Assembly: GCA_900769735.1 (NCBI GenBank)
Contig: CAAGHY010000014.1
Span: 1-12,279 of the forward strand
Direction of reading: 5' to 3'
DNA length: 12,279 bases
Source: Rikenellaceae bacterium
GTDB taxonomy: Bacteria > Bacteroidota > Bacteroidia > Bacteroidales > UBA932
Part shown: piece after piece, positions 6,917-12,279 of the stretch
Position numbering within the stretch: position 1 is the first letter of the stretch
Layout of the letters: every line of letters begins with the position of its first letter
Program-made: the position numbers and the translations under genes
The notes under the pieces: model-generated
The model's input: only the letters and a program-made list of their open reading frames with translations
What the model was told of the DNA's origin: nothing
Databases searched by the model: none

Positions 6917-7925
6917 AACTGTTTTTAACTATATCATAAACCGGAAGCTTCAAGGCCTCCTGCAATTTTCCACACAAAATGTCGCTGTCCAAAACATATC
7001 CGTTTGGAGCGGTAGGATTCACACAAACAGCAATCAGCTTGCTCTTCTGCAAAACCTTGATCCTTCCCCCTCTTGCACAAAAGATCCTGTATGCCTGTTC
7101 GCTAACAAAAATCTTTGTAAAATCCTTCACCACAAGGGTAACATCCTTCACATTCTTTGAATCTGCAACCAGATTCAGCAACTTGTCTGTCAATGCACCC
7201 ACTGTATAAACTATCTTCATTCCCTTGGTTATATCCACCTTCAGTGCACTTATAGCCAAAGCCGAAGTAAGTTCGAAATCAATTATATTCCCCTCAGTAT
7301 CAACACCCCACACGCCACTCTCAACATCACACAAAGCATCCCTGCTCTCATCCTCAAGCTTTGGCAATCCAATCATCTCCACCACAAACTTGGTCTTCTG
7401 AACCAAAGTGTTGATATTGGAAGAATATGCCGCACCTGTAGCAAGCACCATAGCCTTGCTGATAGCCGGAGAAGCTGAACTCAATCTTGAAATTGCACCA
7501 TCTATAATGGTAAGGTCAATCCCAAATTTTTCCATCCCTGCAACCCATCTTCTCAATGATACTCCCGACGAAGGACCTGAAATGAGGGCTTTTCCCCCAA
7601 CAGAAACCTTGGCCGTAAGAATCCTTCCCAAAGAACTTCTCTCATTTGTAATCTCAACAAGCTCACTTACAAGCCTTCTCTCCTTGTAATGGGCTTCAGC
7701 AGTTGAAAAATACATCCCTTCCCTCAAAAAGATCTCAGGCTTCTTTGTAGATGTAACCTGGTCCTTATTCTCTCCATCTATACCTATAGAGGTTACCGCT
7801 ACCCGCTTTTCTTGTAGCGGCAACCTGTACAGGATATAATTCAAACACTCTGTCTTGCCTACATTCTTCTCCAAGCCTACAATAGACAAGCTGTCGTATT
7901 TAAGAATCTCTTTAATGAACGGCAT
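6906..7925 (-). CDS. kamB: KamB, P-loop subunit of the lysine 5,6-aminomutase reactivase
   Basis: This 339-residue protein has an N-terminal P-loop, GLEKNVGKT at residues 17-25 (pattern GxxxxGKT), and a Walker B-like hydrophobic strand ending in Asp, TIIDGA at 139-144. It does not closely resemble a common characterised enzyme family. Its identity rests on position in the lysine cluster next to the MutS-like kamC; this pair is conserved in lysine fermenters and is described, as I recall, as the two-component reactivase of lysine 5,6-aminomutase. No signal peptide or membrane segment is evident, so it should be cytoplasmic. The ATG is 17 nt after the kamA stop, and its 3' end overlaps the kamC start by 11 nt, so the two are probably translated together. 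Codon use is like that of kamC, with AAG lysines common, and unlike the enzymes on either side. Confidence 0.85.
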   Translation of the reverse strand: MPFIKEILKYDSLSIVGLEKNVGKTECLNYILYRLPLQEKRVAVTSIGIDGENKDQVTSTKKPEIFLREGMYFSTAEAHYKERRLVSELVEITNERSSLGRILTAKVSVGGKALISGPSSGVSLRRWVAGMEKFGIDLTIIDGAISRLSSASPAISKAMVLATGAAYSSNINTLVQKTKFVVEMIGLPKLEDESRDALCDVESGVWGVDTEGNIIDFELTSALAISALKVDITKGMKIVYTVGALTDKLLNLVADSKNVKDVTLVVKDFTKIFVSEQAYRIFCARGGRIKVLQKSKLIAVCVNPTAPNGYVLDSDILCGKLQEALKLPVYDIVKNSYDI

Positions 7926-7942
7926 AGACAGAAGTATTGATA

Positions 7943-9190
7943 CTATTTCTTAGATCTCTCTTTTCTGCTAAGAACAGAAGGCTCAATAGCCATTCCTTTG
8001 CCCTCAAGCAATGAAGATACACCCTCAATAGATTTGTTCTGAGCAGCTTTACAGTACTCGCAGTTACACTCGTTCTTGTAGTCAGTTGGCTCAGTGTAAG
8101 TAGTGATAACACCCTCAAAGTTTCTAAGAACTACTTTACCAGGAGCCTGAGAAATAACGTACTGAGGCATAACCGGAGTTTTTCCGCCACCACCTGGAGC
8201 ATCAACTACAAATGTAGGAACTGCATAACCTGAAGTATGGCCTCTCAAGCCCTCAATAATCTCAATACCTTTAGATACTGGAGTTCTAAAGTGCTCAATA
8301 CCCATAGAAAGGTCACACTGGTAGATGTAGTAAGGTCTTACTCTCATCTTAACCAACTCATGCATAAGTTTCTTCATAGTGTTTACACAGTCGTTCACAC
8401 CGCGAAGAAGAACTGTCTGGTTACCCAATGGAATACCAGCGTTAGCCAATTTTGCACAAGCCTCTGCAGCCTCTTTGGTAACCTCCTGTGGATGGTTGAA
8501 GTGAGTGTTCAACCATACTGGATGATACTTCTTAAGCATATTTACAAGGTCATCAGTAATACGCTGAGGACAAACAACAGGTGTTCTTGAACCAAGTCTG
8601 ATGATCTCAACGTGAGGGATAGCTCTTACTCTTGAAATGATGTACTCCAATCTCTCGTCGCTTACGCACAAAGAGTCACCACCTGAAAGAAGCACGTCTC
8701 TAACCTGTGGAGTCTTGGCAATGTACTCAATAGCTCTGTCAATTCTGTCAATAGCGCTCTCACCGTCTTTCTGACCGGCAAAACGTCTTCTTGTACAGTG
8801 ACGGCAGTACATTGAACACATATCAGTGATAAGTAGAAGTACGCGGTCTGGGTATCTGTGAGTCAAACCTGGAACTGGAGAATCCTCATCCTCGTGTAGA
8901 GGGTCAAGAAGGTCAGCTGGAGACTGATAAGTCTCTTTTCCTGTAGGAACAGCCTGTTTTCTAACTGGACAGTCAGGGTTGTTAGGGTCAATCAAACTGA
9001 TATAGTAAGGAGTGATTGCCATTCTCAATGTCTGAAGAGTCTTCTTAACGCCCTCCTCCTCCTCTGGAGTAAGAGTTACGTATTTTTTAAGATCCTCAAG
9101 AGTCTCAATTCTATTTTTTACCTGCCATTTCCAATCGTTCCATTGCTCATCTGTAACATTTGGGAACAGCTCAAAGCGTCTAGATTCCAT
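7943..9190 (-). CDS. kamA: L-lysine 2,3-aminomutase (radical SAM, PLP)
   Basis: This enzyme makes L-beta-lysine from L-lysine, the first step of the pathway, using S-adenosylmethionine, a [4Fe-4S] cluster and PLP. The 415-residue protein aligns residue for residue with the numbering I remember for the Clostridium subterminale enzyme. The radical SAM cysteines are C125, C129 and C132 (CSMYCRHC). The zinc ligands are C268, C375, C377 and C380 (CNCEYC). The substrate-binding aspartates are D293 and D330, and the PLP lysine is K337 within PGGGGK. The full C-terminal zinc-binding tail separates this from short EpmB-type aminomutases that modify EF-P. The ATG is preceded by AT-rich sequence with no Shine-Dalgarno element. 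It is the first gene after the 113-nt palindrome-bearing gap, so it may have separate control from kdd and the genes before it. Confidence 0.98.
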   Translation of the reverse strand: MESRRFELFPNVTDEQWNDWKWQVKNRIETLEDLKKYVTLTPEEEEGVKKTLQTLRMAITPYYISLIDPNNPDCPVRKQAVPTGKETYQSPADLLDPLHEDEDSPVPGLTHRYPDRVLLLITDMCSMYCRHCTRRRFAGQKDGESAIDRIDRAIEYIAKTPQVRDVLLSGGDSLCVSDERLEYIISRVRAIPHVEIIRLGSRTPVVCPQRITDDLVNMLKKYHPVWLNTHFNHPQEVTKEAAEACAKLANAGIPLGNQTVLLRGVNDCVNTMKKLMHELVKMRVRPYYIYQCDLSMGIEHFRTPVSKGIEIIEGLRGHTSGYAVPTFVVDAPGGGGKTPVMPQYVISQAPGKVVLRNFEGVITTYTEPTDYKNECNCEYCKAAQNKSIEGVSSLLEGKGMAIEPSVLSRKERSKK

Positions 9191-9234
9191 AGTCGTTTTA
9201 TTATTTATTTAAGGTATATGTATTTTACGTCAGC

Positions 9235-9280
9235 AAGTTTTAAAACCAACGGAACCTGTTTTCCGCCGGTTTTAAAACTT
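9235..9280 (-). promoter_or_regulatory. Nested palindrome / stem-loop between kdd and kamA
   Basis: Two 13-nt arms, AAGTTTTAAAACC (9235-9247) and GGTTTTAAAACTT (9268-9280), are perfect reverse complements. Inside them a second 5-bp stem, CGGAA (9250-9254) with TTCCG (9261-9265), is separated by a 2x2 internal loop and closes on 6 nt, giving a 46-nt hairpin. Each arm also contains the self-complementary decamer GTTTTAAAAC (9237-9246 and 9269-9278); the two copies are 32 nt apart, close to three helical turns. As RNA this could be an attenuator, processing site or stabiliser; as DNA it could be a paired operator. The bases following it on the transcribed strand (GCTGACG) contain no U tract, so a standard intrinsic terminator is not well supported. 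Function is unproven; the structure itself is plain. Confidence 0.65.
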
Positions 9281-9303
9281 AATGGACTGTGCATATATCA
9301 AAA

Positions 9304-10374
9304 TTATGCGTACAACTCAGTAAATACTTTTCTAAGCTCCTCACACTCTCTTAGCTCCTGTAGAGTGAACTCTGCGTGGCCTTTAGTATAACCGTTACCA
9401 ATGATCATGTTAACGTCTGAACCAATACCCTCAGCACCTAGAGCAGCTTTAGTAAAGCTTGTAGCCATAGAGAAGAAGTAAACAACACCGTCATCTTTAG
9501 TACAAAGAACAGCTGTCATCTCCTGATCCGGAACGTTTACACAGTTGATGGTCACATCAGCCATTTTACCGTTTGTAAGGTTAGAAACAAGCTCGTTAAC
9601 CTGAACTGGAGTCATACCGCCAATGCTCTCAACTACGTCACAGAAACCAAGATCTTTGATACGCTGTGTACTTCTCTGAGAATTTGTCAAACCAATAACT
9701 TTACCTGTTACACCAACACGTTTCTTAGCCTCGTAGCAGCAAAGCATACCAGATTTACCACCAGCACCAAGGATAACTACGTTCTGGCCATACTGGCAAA
9801 GTTTTGCAGTCTGTGCAGGAGCACCAGCTACGTCAAGAGCTGACAAAGCAAGTTTCTCAGGCATATCATCTGGAATCTTAGCGTAGATACCGCTCTCAAA
9901 CAAGATAGCTTTACCTTTGATGTCAACCTGGTCTACATCAGAACGGATCTCAAGGATCTCATCAATTCTAAGTGGAGTAAGTGACAAAGAAACTAGTGTA
10001 GCAATGCGGTCACCCTCTTTAAGGTCAATTTTACCTTTAAGTGCATCACCAATTTTCTCAACTTTACCAAGTAGCATACCACCTGAACCGGTACGACGGT
10101 TACGGTGTTTACCCTGCAACTCAACGTTGTAGAAAATCTCTTTCTTAACCTCTGCCAAGATCTGCTCCTCAGTAGCACCCTCTCCAGCCTGCTGTTTAGC
10201 ATAGTTATGGATATCAGTGAAAGAAGCTGAGTCAATATTAAGTGTCTGAACGTCAATCAAGATCTCGTTATCATAGATCTCGTCCATGTTGTTGTCAATT
10301 TTGTTAGCTGGCTGTGGAAGAACGCCAACTGGCTCAATCACGCGGTGAACACCGTATTTATTACCTTTTTTCAT
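9304..10374 (-). CDS. kdd: L-erythro-3,5-diaminohexanoate dehydrogenase
   Basis: This enzyme oxidatively deaminates 3,5-diaminohexanoate to 3-keto-5-aminohexanoate with NAD(P)+, releasing ammonia (EC 1.4.1.11). The 356-residue protein has the overall shape of a medium-chain dehydrogenase: an N-terminal GroES-like part with GSGGMLLGKVEKIGDAL at about 97-113 and KEGDRIATLVSL near 119-130, then a nucleotide-binding fold. The dinucleotide loop is GAGGKSG at 203-209, preceded by the strand NVVIL. The beginning, YGVHRVIEPVGVLPQPANKIDN, is characteristic of Kdd and not of alcohol dehydrogenases. It follows kce by 39 nt and is followed by the long intergenic palindrome. Assignment rests on these conserved segments and on its place between kce and kamA, the usual context. 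Confidence 0.95.
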   Translation of the reverse strand: MKKGNKYGVHRVIEPVGVLPQPANKIDNNMDEIYDNEILIDVQTLNIDSASFTDIHNYAKQQAGEGATEEQILAEVKKEIFYNVELQGKHRNRRTGSGGMLLGKVEKIGDALKGKIDLKEGDRIATLVSLSLTPLRIDEILEIRSDVDQVDIKGKAILFESGIYAKIPDDMPEKLALSALDVAGAPAQTAKLCQYGQNVVILGAGGKSGMLCCYEAKKRVGVTGKVIGLTNSQRSTQRIKDLGFCDVVESIGGMTPVQVNELVSNLTNGKMADVTINCVNVPDQEMTAVLCTKDDGVVYFFSMATSFTKAALGAEGIGSDVNMIIGNGYTKGHAEFTLQELRECEELRKVFTELYA

Positions 10375-10413
10375 TTTAGTAACTTTATATTGTTTTATAC
10401 TATTGTTAACAGA

Positions 10414-11241
10414 TTAGTTTCTTGGTTTCAAGCCCAAAATCTCTCTTGCCTCAGCAGAGGTAGCAACCTCTCTGCCCAGCTCTTTAGCCATACGTACAAC
10501 TTTTGCAACCATCTCGCCGTTTGATTTTGCAAGAACACCTTTCTCAATGTAGATGCTGTCCTCAAAACCAACACGTACGTTACCGCCCATTGCAATTGCT
10601 GCAGCAGCAAGTGTGAACTGGTGTCTTCCAATACCTGTAGCAGTCCAAGTTGAACCTGCAGGAATTGAATTTACCAACCAGCAAAGGTTAGGAATGGTAG
10701 CAGGAGTACAACCAGGTACGCCAAGTACAAAGTTGAACTGCATAGGAGCTCCTGGAACCTGACCTTTTTTAGCCATATTAAGAACTGTATCCAAGTGACC
10801 CATCTCAAAGCACTCGTACTCAGGTTTGATGTTGTTCTCCATCATTCTCTGACCAAATGCTCTCATCATAGGCATTGTGTTCTCAAATACATCATCACCA
10901 AAGTTGCAAGTACCGCAATCCAAAGTAGCCATCTCAGGGAAAAGCTCAGTTGGCTGAAGACGCTCCTCAGCTGTCATACCTACTGCACCACCAGTTGAAG
11001 GGATAAGGATTACATCAGGACACTCTTTAAGGATAGCGTCAATGCACTCTTTGAAACGGGCCTTGTTCTGTGTAGGAGTACCGTCATCCTCTCTAACGTG
11101 AAGGTGAACGATAGCAGCACCTGCCTCAACAGCAGATTTAGCCTCACGTACAATCTCCTCTACAGTGTAAGGAACTGCAGGGTTCTGCTCTTTAGTAACC
11201 TCAGCGCCGCAGATAGCAGCTGTAATGATCAATTTTGCCAT
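10414..11241 (-). CDS. kce: 3-keto-5-aminohexanoate cleavage enzyme
   Basis: This zinc enzyme condenses 3-keto-5-aminohexanoate with acetyl-CoA to give acetoacetate and L-3-aminobutyryl-CoA. It belongs to the BKACE (DUF849) family. From the ATG at 11241 the protein is 275 residues, with zinc ligands His46 and His48 in HLHVR and Glu227 in RVGFEDS; Arg223 and Asp228 of that motif are the other expected active-site residues. PSTGG (81-85) is also typical. A TTG codon three codons upstream (11250) is in frame, immediately after the kal stop. I prefer the ATG because it gives the usual start MAKLIITAAICGAE and leaves a 9-nt spacer after kal. It is certainly part of the same transcript as kal. Some BKACE members act on other beta-keto acids, but this context settles the substrate. 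Confidence 0.96.
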   Translation of the reverse strand: MAKLIITAAICGAEVTKEQNPAVPYTVEEIVREAKSAVEAGAAIVHLHVREDDGTPTQNKARFKECIDAILKECPDVILIPSTGGAVGMTAEERLQPTELFPEMATLDCGTCNFGDDVFENTMPMMRAFGQRMMENNIKPEYECFEMGHLDTVLNMAKKGQVPGAPMQFNFVLGVPGCTPATIPNLCWLVNSIPAGSTWTATGIGRHQFTLAAAAIAMGGNVRVGFEDSIYIEKGVLAKSNGEMVAKVVRMAKELGREVATSAEAREILGLKPRN

Positions 11242-11250
11242 AATTCCCAA

Positions 11251-11643
11251 TTATTTGTTGTTTCTCTGGCATTTAACTGGAACTACGCAAGTACCGCTTG
11301 CTTTGCACACAAGGATTGGCTCCTCAAGTACATCTGCAGCTGAATCTGAAATATCAGGACGAGGCACAATAACTTTCTTAGCCTCAAATACCATCTTTCT
11401 AGAAGAATTTCCTGTAGATACAATCTCTCCTGTAGCCTCAATGTAATCACCGGCATAAACTGGAGCCATAAACTCAACGCTGTCATAAGCTTTAAACAAA
11501 CCCTCATCACCGTCATTTATGATAAGAAGCTCTGTAGCAACGTCACCAAAAAGATTAAGCATTCTTGCACCGTCTACAAGATTTCCGCCATAATGAGCAT
11601 CGTGACAGCTCATTCTTACTCTAATCAAAGCTTTTTTAGTCAT
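11251..11643 (-). CDS. kal: 3-aminobutyryl-CoA ammonia lyase
   Basis: This enzyme removes ammonia from L-3-aminobutyryl-CoA to give crotonyl-CoA (EC 4.3.1.14), feeding the reduction to butyryl-CoA. It is a small protein of 130 residues, as usual for the family, with features of a hotdog fold. There is an early [20 protein letters not shown] segment (about residues 13-32) corresponding to the active-site strand and central helix, followed by [20 protein letters not shown], which is typical hotdog strand sequence. The start [13 protein letters not shown] matches Kal proteins of lysine fermenters as I remember them. Acyl-CoA thioesterases share the fold, but the position between the CoA-transferase gene and kce makes the lyase assignment secure. 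It begins 20 nt after the atoD stop and its stop is 9 nt before the preferred kce start. Confidence 0.94.
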   Translation of the reverse strand: MTKKALIRVRMSCHDAHYGGNLVDGARMLNLFGDVATELLIINDGDEGLFKAYDSVEFMAPVYAGDYIEATGEIVSTGNSSRKMVFEAKKVIVPRPDISDSAADVLEEPILVCKASGTCVVPVKCQRNNK

Positions 11644-11663
11644 AGGAAAAGTATTTTAAATGT

Positions 11664-12279
11664 TTATTTTGAGTAAATATAGTCAACAAAAATTGCAGGG
11701 GTATGAACCTGCTCAGGTGCAATCTCACCTGTTTTAACAACTTTCTCAGCCTCTACAATCACCAAATCAGCTGCAGTAGCCATCAATGGGTTGAAGTTCT
11801 GGGTAGTACCAACGTATACAAGGTTACCTGCCTCATCAGCCAATGTAGCGCCCAATAGAGCGATATCAGCTTTGATAGGTTTCTCCAAAAGATACTCTTT
11901 GCCGTCTACAACAACCACCTGTTTGCCTTCTGCTACAACAGTACCCAATCCTGTTGGGGTAAGAACACCACCAAGACCTGCTCCTGCTGCCCTTACTCTC
12001 TCAGCAAGTGTACCCTGTGGGCTGAACTCAATCTCCAACTCGCCAGAGTTCATCTGCTCACTTGTATTAGGGTTTGTACCAATGTGCGATACAATAACTT
12101 TTTTCACCTGTTTGTTTGTAATGAGCTTTCCGTGCGCAACATCTGCAAAAGCAGTGTCATTGCAGATAAGGGTAAGATCCTTAACTCCACTTTTAGCCAA
12201 CTCGTCAAGAATTGCAATTGGACTACCGGCAGCCAAGAAACCGCCAACCATTACTGTCATACCGTCCTTTACCTTAGAA
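11664..12279 (-). CDS. atoD: Butyrate-acetoacetate CoA-transferase subunit A (alpha), start beyond window
   Basis: This is the alpha subunit of a family I CoA-transferase, the partner of AtoA encoded at 2534-3196. The oxyanion-hole motif GGFLAAGSP is near the start of the visible part. The glycine-rich ERVRAAGAGLGGVLTPTGLGT, the EKPIKADIALLGA segment and the C-terminal ADLVIVEAEKVV are all typical. An ATG at 12260 would give 198 residues, but the frame stays open upstream to the window edge and reads SKVKDG before MTVMVGG. KDGMTVMVGGF is a conserved internal stretch of AtoD, so the real start lies roughly 15-20 residues beyond the right edge. The gene is therefore 5'-partial only because the window ends. 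It is the first visible gene of the cluster; its promoter is not in the window. Confidence 0.95.
   Translation of the reverse strand, partial: SKVKDGMTVMVGGFLAAGSPIAILDELAKSGVKDLTLICNDTAFADVAHGKLITNKQVKKVIVSHIGTNPNTSEQMNSGELEIEFSPQGTLAERVRAAGAGLGGVLTPTGLGTVVAEGKQVVVVDGKEYLLEKPIKADIALLGATLADEAGNLVYVGTTQNFNPLMATAADLVIVEAEKVVKTGEIAPEQVHTPAIFVDYIYSK

Noticed and set aside
7943..9190. EF-P beta-lysylation aminomutase (EpmB) instead of KamA.
   Set aside because: The protein keeps the C-terminal zinc cysteines (375, 377, 380) and the long tail absent from EpmB, and it is surrounded by lysine fermentation genes.
9220..9249. Possible Bacteroidota-type promoter for kamA on the minus strand: TTG at 9249-9247, 19 nt, then TAAAATAC at 9227-9220.
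   Set aside because: The spacing is acceptable, but the downstream box lacks the TTTG of the usual TAnnTTTG, and AT-rich sequence gives such matches easily. It remains a possibility only if a transcript start maps there.
9235..9280. Intrinsic transcription terminator after kdd.
   Set aside because: The stem is good but AT-rich in its lower part, and the following bases on the transcribed strand are GCTGACG, not a run of U. I list it as an undefined regulatory structure instead.
10375..10413. Small inverted repeat or promoter in the kce-kdd gap.
   Set aside because: The 39 nt are simply AT-rich; the only complementary segments are too short to mean anything.

Overview
The window is one long minus-strand gene cluster for fermenting lysine to butyrate. 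Every supported gene is transcribed right to left, with mostly tiny gaps (2-39 nt), one 11-nt overlap and a single larger gap of 113 nt. The organism is probably an anaerobic member of the Bacteroidota (Bacteroidales, such as a relative of Porphyromonas, Odoribacter or Alistipes). The reasons are the gene set and order, which as I recall match the Porphyromonas gingivalis lysine cluster, AT-rich and largely Shine-Dalgarno-free sequence before the starts, and moderate GC content. The genus cannot be fixed from this sequence alone.

In transcription order the layout is: atoD (CoA-transferase subunit A, its start cut off by the right edge), kal, kce, kdd, then a 113-nt gap holding a striking palindromic stem-loop, then kamA, kamB, kamC, kamD, kamE, atoA, an acyl-CoA dehydrogenase, etfB, and etfA (cut off at the left edge). 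There is no stretch over 300 nt without a gene, and I see no tRNA, rRNA, CRISPR array or insertion sequence.

The genes form one route. KamA turns L-lysine into L-beta-lysine. KamDE, kept active by the KamB/KamC reactivase, makes 3,5-diaminohexanoate. Kdd oxidatively deaminates this to 3-keto-5-aminohexanoate. Kce cleaves it with acetyl-CoA to acetoacetate and 3-aminobutyryl-CoA. Kal removes ammonia to give crotonyl-CoA. The acyl-CoA dehydrogenase with EtfAB reduces crotonyl-CoA to butyryl-CoA, and AtoDA moves CoA from butyryl-CoA to acetoacetate, giving butyrate and acetoacetyl-CoA. The thiolase that would split acetoacetyl-CoA is not in the window.

The pathway itself is known, so I do not claim an undescribed system. 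The points worth a second look are: bases 1-21 are an Illumina adapter, so this contig end is an artefact and etfA's apparent stop is not real; the nested palindrome between kdd and kamA, which looks like a paired operator or an mRNA processing element; the little-studied KamB/KamC ATPase pair; and its codon usage, which differs sharply from the pathway enzymes on either side.
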